A stretch of 64,000 nucleotides of DNA from contig JBEKPS010000003.1 in assembly GCA_049520515.1 (NCBI GenBank), forward strand, positions 248,001 through 312,000. The letters run 5' to 3'. Positions 25,898 to 34,714 of the stretch are shown one piece after another. Both the position numbers and the translations under genes were made by a program. Position 1 is the stretch's first letter; each line of letters starts with the position of its first letter. Under the pieces are notes generated by a model, which saw only the letters and a program-made list of their open reading frames with translations, had not been told where the DNA came from and did not search any database. This stretch comes from JAFAMS01 sp049520515 (GTDB lineage: Bacteria; Vulcanimicrobiota; Vulcanimicrobiia; Vulcanimicrobiales; Vulcanimicrobiaceae).

Positions 25898-28452
25898 TCG
25901 AGCACGGGCTCTTCTCGCTCGATGGAGATCCCGACCCGACTGAAACACATGACTGGCGGGAAGCAATCGAGTCGGTCGTACGTACAGGCGGGCCGGAGCG
26001 CGCTGCGTTCGTGCTTGGGCACGCGCTCGAGCACGCAAACCGTCTCGGCGTGTATTTGCGTTCCGGACGCACGCCGTATCGCAACACGATTCCGCCCCGC
26101 CGTCAGCCGCAGTATCCCGGCGATCTCCAACTTGAAAGCCGCATCACTGGGCTGACGCGCTGGAATGCGCTCGCGATGGTGGTCCGCGCGAATCAGCAGC
26201 ACCCAGAGCTGGGCGGACACATCGCGACGTATGCGTCGATTGCGGAGCTGTTTGAGACCGGCTTCAATCACTTCTTTCGCGCGGGACGCGACGGCGATCT
26301 CGTGTTCTTTCAGCCGCACGCAGCACCTGGCATCTATGCACGCGCGTTTCTGGAAGGGCGCTTAACGGAAGAGAATCTCGAACATTTTCGGCGCGAGACG
26401 TCAGGCAAAGGGCTTTCTTCCTACTGCCACACGTTTCTGATGCCGCGCTTTTGGCAATTCCCCAACGCATCGATGGGTCTTGGTCCGATCAATGCAATCT
26501 ATCAGGCTCGCTTCATGCGGTATTTGCAAAACCGTGGTCTCATCGAGGCGAGCGACCGACGCGTCTGGGCGTTCATCGGCGATGGCGAGATGGACGAACC
26601 GGAGAGTCTCGGCGGACTTTCAATTGCGGCGCGTGAGGAGCTCGACAATCTCGTTTTCGTGATCAACTGCAATCTTCAACGGCTCGACGGGCCTGTTCGA
26701 GGCAACGGTTCGATCGTGCAAGAGCTCGAGGGTCTCTTCAACGGCTACGGATGGAATGTCATCAAATTGTTGTGGGGATCGGATTGGGATCCGATCTTCG
26801 CACGCGACAAGAAAGACGTGTTGTTGCGTCGATTTGAGGAAACCGTCGACGGTCAAATGCAGACGTACGCTGCGACCGATGCGCGCTTCAACCGCGAGCA
26901 TTTCTTCAACAAGTATCCGGAGCTGGCCGAGTTAGTCGCCAATCTTTCGGATGAAGAAGTCGAGAATCTTCATCGCGGCGGACACGATCCCGTCAAAATC
27001 TATGCGGCCTACGACGCGGCCACGAAAGCACGCGGACGTCCGACCGTTATCCTAGCACAAACGAAGAAAGGCTTCGGGATGGGGCGTTGGGGGCAAGGCA
27101 AGATGACTGCCCATCAGCGCAAGAAACTCGAGTTCGAAGCGCTCGTCGAATTTCGCGAAAGCTTCGACTTGCCGCTGAGCGACGAGGATTTGCGCGGCTT
27201 ACGCTTCTATCGGCCACCCGGCGATTCGCCGGAGATGCAGTATTTGCACGCGCGGCGCGAGCGCCTCGGCGGATATCTTCCCGCACGCGATCCGTCGGCG
27301 CCTGTGGTTTCAGTGCCGCAACTCGAAACGCTCGATTCTCTAATCAACGGCAGCGGCGAACGCGAGCTGTCGACGACGATGGCGTTCGTACAGCTCTTGC
27401 GCCAGTTCTTGCGCGATCCGGAGATTCGCGAGCGCATCGTTCCGATCGTCGCCGATGAAGCTCGCACGTTCGGGATGGAGGCGCTGTTCCGACAGATCGG
27501 CATCTACTCGCCCTTCGGACAGCTCTACGATCCCGAAGACAAAGACCAACTGTCGTATTATAAGGAAGCCCGCGAGGGCCAGATACTGGAAGAAGGCATT
27601 ACCGAAGCCGGCGCGCTCTCATCCTGGATTGCAGCGGCGACGAGCTACGCCGTTCATGGCCGCCCGATGTTGCCGTTCTATATCTTTTACTCGATGTTCG
27701 GCTTTCAGCGCGTCGGTGATCTGATTTGGGCCGCGGCCGACTCACGTTCGCGCGGCGTCTTGATCGGCGCGACCTCCGGCCGGACAACCCTTTCGGGCGA
27801 AGGTCTGCAACATCAGGACGGCAGCAGTCACTTGATCGCTTCGACCATTCCAAGTTGTAAAGCGTACGATCCCGGATTCGCACACGAGCTTGCCGTGATC
27901 GTCCGCGATGGCGCGCGCCGGATGCTCGAAGCGCAAGAAGATGTCTTCTACTACGTGACGGTCATGAACGAAAACTACGCGCAGCCCGCGCTTCCGCCGC
28001 AAAGTGAACAAGGCATCTTGCGGGGGATGTATTTGCTCAGAGCGGCTGAGGGAGCAAAGGCTCAAATACTTGCTTCCGGCACGATCTTGCGTCAAGCCCT
28101 GCTCGCTGCGGACCAGCTACTGCGCGATGGTATTCCCGTCAATGTATGGAGCGTGACGAGTTGGACGGAACTGCGTTGGGACGGGATGAGGAAAGATCAA
28201 GAGGGTCGCGAGGAGCCGTGGATTACCGCATCGCTCGCTGCGACACATGGCCCCATTTTCGCGGCAACCGACTACGTTAGCGCGCTGCCGGATCTCGTGC
28301 GAGCTTGGATTCCCGCCGGAAGAAAATTTGTGACGCTGGGCACAGACGGATTCGGAATGAGCGATACGCGCGCTGCATTGCGCGATTATTTCGGCGTTAG
28401 CGCAAACGCAATTGCGCAACGTGTGCGTTCAGAGTTTCTTCAAAACGCGTGA
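25894..28452 (+). CDS. aceE: Pyruvate dehydrogenase E1 component, homodimeric type
   Basis: This 852-residue ThDP enzyme oxidatively decarboxylates pyruvate. The thiamine-diphosphate motif is at residues 229-270 (GDGEMDEPESLGG through LQRLDGPVRGN), and the N-terminal half contains PGIYARAFLEGRLTEENLEHFR and FWQFPNASMGLGP, all characteristic of AceE rather than the alpha2beta2 E1. Length is slightly under the usual 880-890. The E2 (aceF) and E3 (lpd) genes are not in this window, which is unusual because aceE and aceF are normally adjacent. The GTG start overlaps the thioredoxin stop. Confidence 0.95.
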   Translation: MIEHGLFSLDGDPDPTETHDWREAIESVVRTGGPERAAFVLGHALEHANRLGVYLRSGRTPYRNTIPPRRQPQYPGDLQLESRITGLTRWNALAMVVRANQQHPELGGHIATYASIAELFETGFNHFFRAGRDGDLVFFQPHAAPGIYARAFLEGRLTEENLEHFRRETSGKGLSSYCHTFLMPRFWQFPNASMGLGPINAIYQARFMRYLQNRGLIEASDRRVWAFIGDGEMDEPESLGGLSIAAREELDNLVFVINCNLQRLDGPVRGNGSIVQELEGLFNGYGWNVIKLLWGSDWDPIFARDKKDVLLRRFEETVDGQMQTYAATDARFNREHFFNKYPELAELVANLSDEEVENLHRGGHDPVKIYAAYDAATKARGRPTVILAQTKKGFGMGRWGQGKMTAHQRKKLEFEALVEFRESFDLPLSDEDLRGLRFYRPPGDSPEMQYLHARRERLGGYLPARDPSAPVVSVPQLETLDSLINGSGERELSTTMAFVQLLRQFLRDPEIRERIVPIVADEARTFGMEALFRQIGIYSPFGQLYDPEDKDQLSYYKEAREGQILEEGITEAGALSSWIAAATSYAVHGRPMLPFYIFYSMFGFQRVGDLIWAAADSRSRGVLIGATSGRTTLSGEGLQHQDGSSHLIASTIPSCKAYDPGFAHELAVIVRDGARRMLEAQEDVFYYVTVMNENYAQPALPPQSEQGILRGMYLLRAAEGAKAQILASGTILRQALLAADQLLRDGIPVNVWSVTSWTELRWDGMRKDQEGREEPWITASLAATHGPIFAATDYVSALPDLVRAWIPAGRKFVTLGTDGFGMSDTRAALRDYFGVSANAIAQRVRSEFLQNA

Positions 28453-29735
28453 TGCACGTATCGACTAAGCCCACCGTCGTCGTAGGAGGCGGTGCCGCGG
28501 GTCTGGCCGCGGCACGCCTGCTTTCGCGTGCGGGTCAATCTGCAATCTTGCTCGAGGCGCGCAATCGGCTCGGTGGCCGAGCCTATACGCGCTCGCTACC
28601 GGGACTCGCGGCGCCCGTTGAGCTGGGCGCGGAATATATTCACGGCAACCCGCAGATCACACTCGATCTGCTGCACGACGCCGGCACGACGAATATCGAC
28701 GTTGCCCGCGGCAACTTCGAACGCGTCGGCGACAAATTGGTCGACGGTATCGATCGGTTTGAACTCGCCTACCGGATCATCGATCGCGCGGGCAATCTCG
28801 AGCGCGACGTTAGCGTCGAGGAATTTCTGCGCCAGATCAAGGGCGAACGCGATCTGGACGAAGCGGCGCGCTGGTTTCGCGTGCTGGTCGAAGGCTACGA
28901 CGCTGCGGATCCTGAGCGCGCGAGCCTCAAAGAGATTATCGCAGAGTGGGAGGGCCCGACACTCACCGGGTCAACGCGGCCGCTCGGAGGTTACGGCCCC
29001 CTCGTCGACACACTGGTTCGCTCGTTCGATGCGACGCGAATCGACATCCGGCTTCGCAGCGTCGTCGAAGAAATCGTGTGGACGTCCGGAGGCGTCGTCG
29101 TCGACGGGCGGAGGGACGGCGAACATTTTTCCATCGCAGGATCCGGCGCGATCCTCACCGTGCCGATCACGATGTTTCCGACGATTCGTTTCTCGCCGTC
29201 GCTTGCAGATGAAAAGATTCGTGCGCTAAGCGCGATCGCGATGGGTAGCGTGGTAAAGGTTGTCCTGCATTTTCGCAGGGCCTGGTGGGAAACGCTGGAC
29301 GAGAGAATCCGCGAAGCGGCGTTCTTTCACAATTTTGCGACGGCGTTCCCGACGTTCTGGACGCAGCTGCCGCTGCACGTACCGGTGATAACCGCGTGGG
29401 CCGGCGGCCCGAAGGCCGAGCGCCTCGAGGGCCTGGGCGAGGATGAGATCGTCCATCAAGCGCTCACATCGCTTGAAGCGACGTTTGGCGTCCCCTCTGA
29501 CGATATGCATTTGGAATCCGCGCTCGCGCACGATTGGGGTACCGATCCGTTCGCGCGCGGCGCGTACAGTTACGTGCTCGTCGGCGGGAGCGGCTCCCGT
29601 GAGTCGCTCGCGCAGCCGATTGCGTCAACGCTTTTCTTCGCGGGCGAAGCGACATCACATGACGCGTCCGGTACCGTGTCGGGAGCGCTCGCGAGCGGTG
29701 AACGAGCGGCGCACGAGGCCCTACTCGCGCGCTAA
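28452..29735 (+). CDS. Flavin monoamine oxidase family protein
   Basis: This 427-residue FAD enzyme has the N-terminal dinucleotide fold TVVVGGGAAGLAAARLL, the ARNRLGGRAYTRS segment, GAEYIHG, and the C-terminal FAD contact LFFAGEATSHDASGTVSGALASGERAA. The family oxidises primary amines, polyamines or amino acids with O2, or works as a desaturase. The TGATG junction with aceE (one-base overlap) favours ATG 28452; GTG 28449 is an alternative. An HDAC-like amidohydrolase, a MauE protein and this oxidase in one run suggest amine or acetylpolyamine metabolism. Confidence 0.87.
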   Translation: MHVSTKPTVVVGGGAAGLAAARLLSRAGQSAILLEARNRLGGRAYTRSLPGLAAPVELGAEYIHGNPQITLDLLHDAGTTNIDVARGNFERVGDKLVDGIDRFELAYRIIDRAGNLERDVSVEEFLRQIKGERDLDEAARWFRVLVEGYDAADPERASLKEIIAEWEGPTLTGSTRPLGGYGPLVDTLVRSFDATRIDIRLRSVVEEIVWTSGGVVVDGRRDGEHFSIAGSGAILTVPITMFPTIRFSPSLADEKIRALSAIAMGSVVKVVLHFRRAWWETLDERIREAAFFHNFATAFPTFWTQLPLHVPVITAWAGGPKAERLEGLGEDEIVHQALTSLEATFGVPSDDMHLESALAHDWGTDPFARGAYSYVLVGGSGSRESLAQPIASTLFFAGEATSHDASGTVSGALASGERAAHEALLAR

Positions 29736-29817
29736 GCGGACTTCTCCACAGGTCACTTGAAATGGGCGCCAAGGGCACTCGGCCACGTTGTGACGAGCGT
29801 TCCATGGGTGTTTGTTA

Positions 29818-31200
29818 ATGTCAACGGTCGCAGGAGAGTCATCCGAAAAACTTCCTCGTAAGAGCCAAGATCCAACGAGACTCTTACGCGAACTCGAGGC
29901 GCGTTTCCGCGGCTCGACGAATCCGCACGAACGCGCGATGTTGGCGGACTCGATCGTCCCCGAATACGTATCACACGGCGACGCGGTACGCGCTGCCGAG
30001 ATCATCGATGGCGTTGCGGATGTCGACGACGCGGATCTTTCGGCGCGGATAACCACCTTACGCGCGATCGTCGAAGCGATGCACGGCAACGATCCGAGGC
30101 CGCTCTTAGAGCGCGCATTTCGGCTTGCTTCGGCCGGCTCGCCTTCGACGATTGCCGTCGTCCACCACCGCGCCGGCGTGGCCTACTTTAACGCGCGTCT
30201 TCCGCACGAAGCCGAGAAGCACGCACTGCAAGCGCTGTGGCTTTTGGATGCCGACGGGCAGCGCCGCCTCGCAGCACGCGCTGCCAGCGTCCTTTACGGC
30301 GTGCACTACCACCTAACCGGCGACCTGCATTCCGCGCGCTATTATGCGGAAGTTGGCGCGGTCGAGGCGACAGCCGCGGGCGACATGACGATTCGGCGAC
30401 TCCTCCTGTGCGTGCAGCTCGATCTGGCCGTCTCTTTTGGCGAATGGGATCGCGCCCGTTCGCTTGTCGATCTCCTGCGCCGCGATCGCTGGTACGACTC
30501 ATACTCCGGAGGGCAGGTTGCTCAATTCGGTATGATCATGCTGCACGGACATTCCGGGGACTTTGCGGCGATGAAAGGCGCGGTCGATACGTTCATCGAG
30601 TCTGCGAATGCCAACGCGGACTACGCCCTTGGAAATGCGCTCTCGGCATTAGCGCTCGCCGGTTCCGGCATCGACGATGAAGCCGCGATAGCCGCGCGCC
30701 GTGCGATCGGGCTCGGTCGCGAAAAAGGCGTTTCCGAACTTGCCTATCACTCGGTGCGTCGCCGTCTCGCGTCCGTGATTGGGGCTTACGTCTGCGTCCT
30801 CATTGGGGATGTCCATCGAGGCAGCCGTGCGCTCGAAAGCAAAACAAAGCTGCCGGGATACGTCGGGGCGTTCGCTCGCGCTCTGTATGCCGCCGCCCGC
30901 GGCGCGCACGTCGACGTAGCCGATCCCACGCTGCAGAACGTTCGAGGCTTGGTCGAGCTGCTGGCCGGAATAAAACGCTTACGGCTTGACCGCGTTGCGC
31001 GCATACCCGAGCGAATTCGAACGCTCACACACACCGAGCTAACGCTGCTTCGCGCAACCGCAACGGGCAAAACCAACGGCGAGATTGCGAAGGAACGCGG
31101 CGTAACGCGAAACGCCGTTGAGCGCCGGCTGATGAGTGCCTATGAAAAGCTCGGCGTCAAGAATCGCACCGAGGCAATCGCGAAACTGGCCGAAATCTAG
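29818..31200 (+). CDS. LuxR-type transcriptional regulator with helical-repeat sensor region
   Basis: This protein of about 460 residues has a long all-helical, TPR-like region (residues about 20-390), then a C-terminal LuxR/GerE helix-turn-helix. The DNA-binding part reads LTHTELTLLRATATGKTNGE, EIAKERGVTRNAVERRL, and ends YEKLGVKNRTEAIAKL. No receiver or ATPase Walker motif is visible, so it differs from both NarL-type and MalT-type regulators. The target is unknown. Start chosen at ATG 29818; TTG 29812 is possible. Confidence 0.8.
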   Translation: MSTVAGESSEKLPRKSQDPTRLLRELEARFRGSTNPHERAMLADSIVPEYVSHGDAVRAAEIIDGVADVDDADLSARITTLRAIVEAMHGNDPRPLLERAFRLASAGSPSTIAVVHHRAGVAYFNARLPHEAEKHALQALWLLDADGQRRLAARAASVLYGVHYHLTGDLHSARYYAEVGAVEATAAGDMTIRRLLLCVQLDLAVSFGEWDRARSLVDLLRRDRWYDSYSGGQVAQFGMIMLHGHSGDFAAMKGAVDTFIESANANADYALGNALSALALAGSGIDDEAAIAARRAIGLGREKGVSELAYHSVRRRLASVIGAYVCVLIGDVHRGSRALESKTKLPGYVGAFARALYAAARGAHVDVADPTLQNVRGLVELLAGIKRLRLDRVARIPERIRTLTHTELTLLRATATGKTNGEIAKERGVTRNAVERRLMSAYEKLGVKNRTEAIAKLAEI

Positions 31201-31302
31201 GCTGACAAAGGCTCCGCGCCGCACCGTCAGTAGCTCCTGATCACGGCGACGTTCATAACCTGACATCATGTCCCTCACACCACTCGCTTGTGAGGTACAT
31301 CC

Positions 31303-31410
31303 ATGGTCGCTTTAATGGGCGTTTACAGTATTTTCCATGCTCTGATTTCGGTCATCATCCACGGCGGTCGCCACATCATGGGATGCATCGGAGCGAATCC
31401 GGCCTGTTAA
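31303..31410 (+). CDS. Putative 35-residue hydrophobic peptide
   Basis: A short frame begins with ATG at 31303, seven bases after GAGG (TGAGGTACATCC), and encodes a peptide starting MVALMGVYSIFHALISVII and ending CIGANPAC. It is hydrophobic with two His in the middle (HGGRHIM) and two Cys near the end, as expected for a small membrane peptide. No homologue is recognised. Support is the good ribosome-binding site and the otherwise empty stretch after the LuxR gene. Confidence 0.4.
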   Translation: MVALMGVYSIFHALISVIIHGGRHIMGCIGANPAC

Positions 31411-31478
31411 CGTTGCAAGATACACCTTTCTCGTTGCTGTCATCGGCGGCGTTCGGCGAGGCGCTTCTTTTCTTAGCC

Positions 31479-31724
31479 ATGAACAGCTCGATCCGAATTA
31501 CGGATCGACGAATCGCGCTGGTGCGCGAGCTATCGCGCGTTGAGATTCGGCGCGAGCTCGGTCTGGAACAAGGGCAGCACGTTCCGCCGCGTCTGCTTGC
31601 GCGTGAGCGCGAAAACATTCTGACCGAGCTGCGTCGAGCTGCCGAGTTCGGAACGACAGTCGCTCTCCAGCGGCTGCACGCCGGCGTCGTCGTTCCACGG
31701 GCCGTCGGCGGCACGGCGGCATGA
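31479..31724 (+). CDS. Hypothetical small basic protein
   Basis: This frame encodes 81 residues from ATG 31479 and is rich in Arg, Leu and Glu (RRIALVRELSRVEIRREL, LARERENILTELRRAAEFG), predicted helical. An upstream in-frame extension (SLLSSAAFGEALLFLA) could be part of the protein with a TTG start. There is no strong Shine-Dalgarno and no recognised family. It precedes the Hpt/HD-GYP pair on the same strand. Confidence 0.4.
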   Translation: MNSSIRITDRRIALVRELSRVEIRRELGLEQGQHVPPRLLARERENILTELRRAAEFGTTVALQRLHAGVVVPRAVGGTAA

Positions 31725-31746
31725 ACGGCGTCCCCATAGGCGAACC

Positions 31747-32127
31747 CTGATCAGATCACTGTGGGGACGCACAACGCCGAAAGTTCTTAGTCTCGATCAA
31801 CTACGGTCGCTCTTTGCGGGTGATCCCGAAAACTTGCTGTCCTTGGTCCTCGAGGCGGTCGAAAACACCGCGGGACTCATCGAGCGCTTGCAAGCACTTT
31901 CCGACGCACGCAGCGACGATGCGAGCGAGGTCTTGCACGAGCTCAAAGGGCTCACCCGGACGGTGGGCGCCGAGGAGCTCGGCGATCTTAGCGAGCGGGC
32001 GGAGGAATGGGCGCGCACGGGCCAATGGGACGAGCTAGCCGAAAGCCTCGGCGCGCTCCGAGCCGCCCAAGAGCGCCTAGCAAAGACGGCTGCGGCTCTA
32101 GGGGACGATATAACCGGAAGTGAATAG
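31747..32127 (+). CDS. Hpt-domain histidine phosphotransfer protein
   Basis: This helical protein has the Hpt phospho-acceptor motif VLHELKGLTRTVGAEELGDL, equivalent to HxLKGxxxxxG of phosphorelay intermediates. Upstream in-frame sequence (LSLDQLRSLFAGDPENLLSLVLEAV) is the first Hpt helix. It lies before the first standard start (TTG 31834), so translation probably begins at CTG 31747 or CTG 31759; the exact start is unresolved. It overlaps the receiver-HD-GYP gene, its likely phosphotransfer partner. The multi-receiver kinase at 43571-49366 is a possible upstream donor. Confidence 0.75.
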   Translation: MIRSLWGRTTPKVLSLDQLRSLFAGDPENLLSLVLEAVENTAGLIERLQALSDARSDDASEVLHELKGLTRTVGAEELGDLSERAEEWARTGQWDELAESLGALRAAQERLAKTAAALGDDITGSE

Positions 32128-33184
32128 GCCGGTCTCGATGGGCACGGTCGTCGTCATTGCGGACAATACAGCAAACTTGCATGCATATGAGTACAATCTC
32201 AAGCAGATTTCTGACGTGCAGGTCTTGACGTTTGCGTCACCCGCGGCGGCGGTCAAACAAGCCAGTGGCCTCGATTCGGATGTTTTGGTCGTTGATTTCC
32301 GTATGCCCGATGTACGCAGCTTGGATTTCGTCGATCAATTTCGTAAACGCGCGCGCGGTGACGTTCCGGTCGTCATCGTTACCGACGCCGACGAGAACGA
32401 GCTGCGCATCCATGCGCTGCGCATCGGTATCGACGACGTCGTCAAGAAGCCGATCGACGCCCTCGTCCTCGCCGAGCGCGTGCAGAAGATGCTCAAGCTT
32501 CGAGCTCGTAGCCGAAAGCTCGCGGACAAAGCGGCTGCGCTCGAGGAAGAGGTAGCGCGCTCGACTCGCAACATCCGCCAACGCGAGCTGGAGACGATTC
32601 ACCGCTTGACGCGTGCCGCGCAGCATCGTGCCAAAGAGAGCCGAAACCACGTCGTGCGCATGGGCCATTACGCGCACATCTTGGCGAAGGCATATGGCAC
32701 CGATCTCACGACGCAAGAGCTGATATTCCGCGCGGCGCCGATGTACGACATCGGCAAGGTTGCGGTCTCGGATCGGATTTTGCTCAAGCGCGGTCCGCTT
32801 ACGCCGCCCGAGCGCGAGATTATCAAGACGCACACCACCGCAGGCCACGACATTTTGCGCGATAGTGAGTCGCCGCTTATTCAGCTCGCTGGTCAGATTG
32901 CGCTCTCGCACCACGAAAAGTACGACGGCACCGGTTATCCCGACGGGATCGCGCGCGAAGAGATTCCATTAGCGGCTCGAATCTGCGCGATCGGTGACGT
33001 CTTTGATGCGCTGTTGGCGACGCGCCCTTATAAGGCGCCATGGTCGCTGCCTGATACGATTCAGACGCTCCGGCGCGGCCGCGGATCGCACTTCGATCCG
33101 CATCTGCTCGACGCGTTCTTGGATATGATGCCGAAAATCCAAGAGATCCGAACAGAGTTTCCCGACGCCGAAGTCGCCGCCTAA
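32120..33184 (+). CDS. Response regulator with HD-GYP domain, degenerate HD motif
   Basis: This 354-residue protein has a receiver domain with phosphorylatable Asp59 in VVDFRMPD and the Lys of VVKKPI. A coiled-coil linker (about 125-165) leads to an HD-GYP domain, the c-di-GMP phosphodiesterase family. HHEKYDGTGYPDG and DVFDALLATRPYK are intact, but the signature HDIGK reads MYDIGK (Tyr209-Asp210, codon TAC). The lost His is a metal ligand in active members, so activity may be altered or absent. The GTG at 32120 overlaps the Hpt gene; ATG 32138 is an alternative start. Confidence 0.88.
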   Translation: MNRPVSMGTVVVIADNTANLHAYEYNLKQISDVQVLTFASPAAAVKQASGLDSDVLVVDFRMPDVRSLDFVDQFRKRARGDVPVVIVTDADENELRIHALRIGIDDVVKKPIDALVLAERVQKMLKLRARSRKLADKAAALEEEVARSTRNIRQRELETIHRLTRAAQHRAKESRNHVVRMGHYAHILAKAYGTDLTTQELIFRAAPMYDIGKVAVSDRILLKRGPLTPPEREIIKTHTTAGHDILRDSESPLIQLAGQIALSHHEKYDGTGYPDGIAREEIPLAARICAIGDVFDALLATRPYKAPWSLPDTIQTLRRGRGSHFDPHLLDAFLDMMPKIQEIRTEFPDAEVAA

Positions 33185-33188
33185 GCGG

Positions 33189-34712
33189 TCAGGCTTCGAT
33201 AGAGCCCAGATAACGCTCGGCGAGCGCTTCGGACTCCGCGAGGACTGAGGGCGGACCTTCTTCGATGATGCGACCGCCGTCAATGAGATAGGCGCGTCGC
33301 GCGAGCGGCGCAACCCACGTTACATTCTGCTCGGCAATCATAACCGGCAAGCCTTCATCGCGTAATCGTGCAACGATTGACGCGAGCTCGTCGACGATCG
33401 TCGGCGCTAGTCCGATTGAAGGCTCGTCGAGCAAGAGCAGCTTTGGACGGCGCATCAAGACTTTCGCAATCGCAAGCATCTGTCGCTCACCGCCTGAGAG
33501 GCTACCGCCGAGCGAGGTTCGCCGCTGCGCAAGCCGCGGAAAGCGTGCCATCATCTCGTCGACGCGCGCAGCGTACTCGGCTCGCGAGAGTCGAATGCCA
33601 AATGTTGCTAAACGCAGATTGTCGTCAACCGATTGGCGAGCGATGATCGCGTACTGTTGCGGGACGAGGCCAATACCAGCCGCGACCACGCGATCGGTAG
33701 CCAGCCCGCGAATCGACCGGCCTTGCCATACGACGTCGCCACCGCGTGGGCGCGGATCACCGAGAATCGTATTGAGCAGCGTCGTCTTCCCGGCACCGTT
33801 GCGCCCGAGCAGTGCGACGATTTCGCCCGTGCCGACGTGCAAGCTCGCGTCGCGAATGATCGTGGTGCCCCCGTAGCCCGAGGTCAGGTCGCGCACGTCG
33901 AGGATGCGTGTCATTTCGCTGCTTTGCGGTTCGATTGGCCCTGACGGAAGCGCCTGCCCATGGTTCGGACCGAGATACGACTCGACGACCGCTGCATTGA
34001 TGCGAATCTCAACCGGAGTCCCAGATGCGATGCGTGCGCCCTCATGCATCGCCGTGACACGATCGCACAAGCCGAAAACGAATGGGACGTTGTGCTCTAC
34101 GAGCAGGATCGTCACGCCGCGCTCGTCGCGCACGCTGCGCAGCATCGCGGCCAGACGCGCGATCTCGGCGCCCGTCAGCCCGGCCGTCGGCTCGTCGAGC
34201 AGCAGAATACGTGGATCGCTCATCAGCGTGCGCGCGACTTCGATTTGCCGGTGCGCGCCGAACGCAAGACGCTTTGCGGATTCGCCAGGATGGCGTTCGT
34301 AGCCGACTGCACGTAAGAGCTCTACGGCTCGCGCAGAGAGATCGCGCTCCTCCGTGAGCGCGAGATTCGTTCCGAACGATCCGCGTACGACACCCGTTCT
34401 ACTGTGTGCATGCGCGCCCACCAGAACGTTTTCCAGCGCCGTCAGATCGAAGAATATAGCCGGCTTTTGAAACGTGCGGCCGATCCCGTATTCGACGAGC
34501 CGGCGTGGCCGCGGATCGATCAGCCGGCCTTCCAGCTCGATCTCGCCGCGCTGCCGTTCGACGACGCCGCAGAGCGTATTGATCGCGGTCGTTTTTCCGG
34601 CGCCGTTTGGACCGATGAGCCCGTGGATCTCGCCCTTTTCGATCGAGATGCTGAAACTACGGAGTGCCTGAACGCCGCCGAACGACACGTCGACCTCGCG
34701 CATGTGCAGCAT
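33189..34712 (-). CDS. Fused LivG-LivF ATPase of a branched-chain amino acid-type ABC importer
   Basis: This 507-residue protein carries two complete ABC domains. Residues 1-250 are LivG-like (GPNGAGKTT, LLLDEPTAGLTG, LLVEHNVPFVFGLCDRV). Residues about 267-507 are LivF-like (GRNGAGKTT, LVPQQYAII, LSGGERQMLAIAKVL, LLLDEPSIGLAP). In most bacteria these are separate proteins forming a heterodimer. It is the last gene of the Liv operon, convergent with the HD-GYP gene (4 bp apart). The acyl-CoA ligases in the operon suggest an organic acid ligand rather than leucine. Confidence 0.93.
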   Translation of the reverse strand: MLHMREVDVSFGGVQALRSFSISIEKGEIHGLIGPNGAGKTTAINTLCGVVERQRGEIELEGRLIDPRPRRLVEYGIGRTFQKPAIFFDLTALENVLVGAHAHSRTGVVRGSFGTNLALTEERDLSARAVELLRAVGYERHPGESAKRLAFGAHRQIEVARTLMSDPRILLLDEPTAGLTGAEIARLAAMLRSVRDERGVTILLVEHNVPFVFGLCDRVTAMHEGARIASGTPVEIRINAAVVESYLGPNHGQALPSGPIEPQSSEMTRILDVRDLTSGYGGTTIIRDASLHVGTGEIVALLGRNGAGKTTLLNTILGDPRPRGGDVVWQGRSIRGLATDRVVAAGIGLVPQQYAIIARQSVDDNLRLATFGIRLSRAEYAARVDEMMARFPRLAQRRTSLGGSLSGGERQMLAIAKVLMRRPKLLLLDEPSIGLAPTIVDELASIVARLRDEGLPVMIAEQNVTWVAPLARRAYLIDGGRIIEEGPPSVLAESEALAERYLGSIEA

Positions 34713-34714
34713 CG

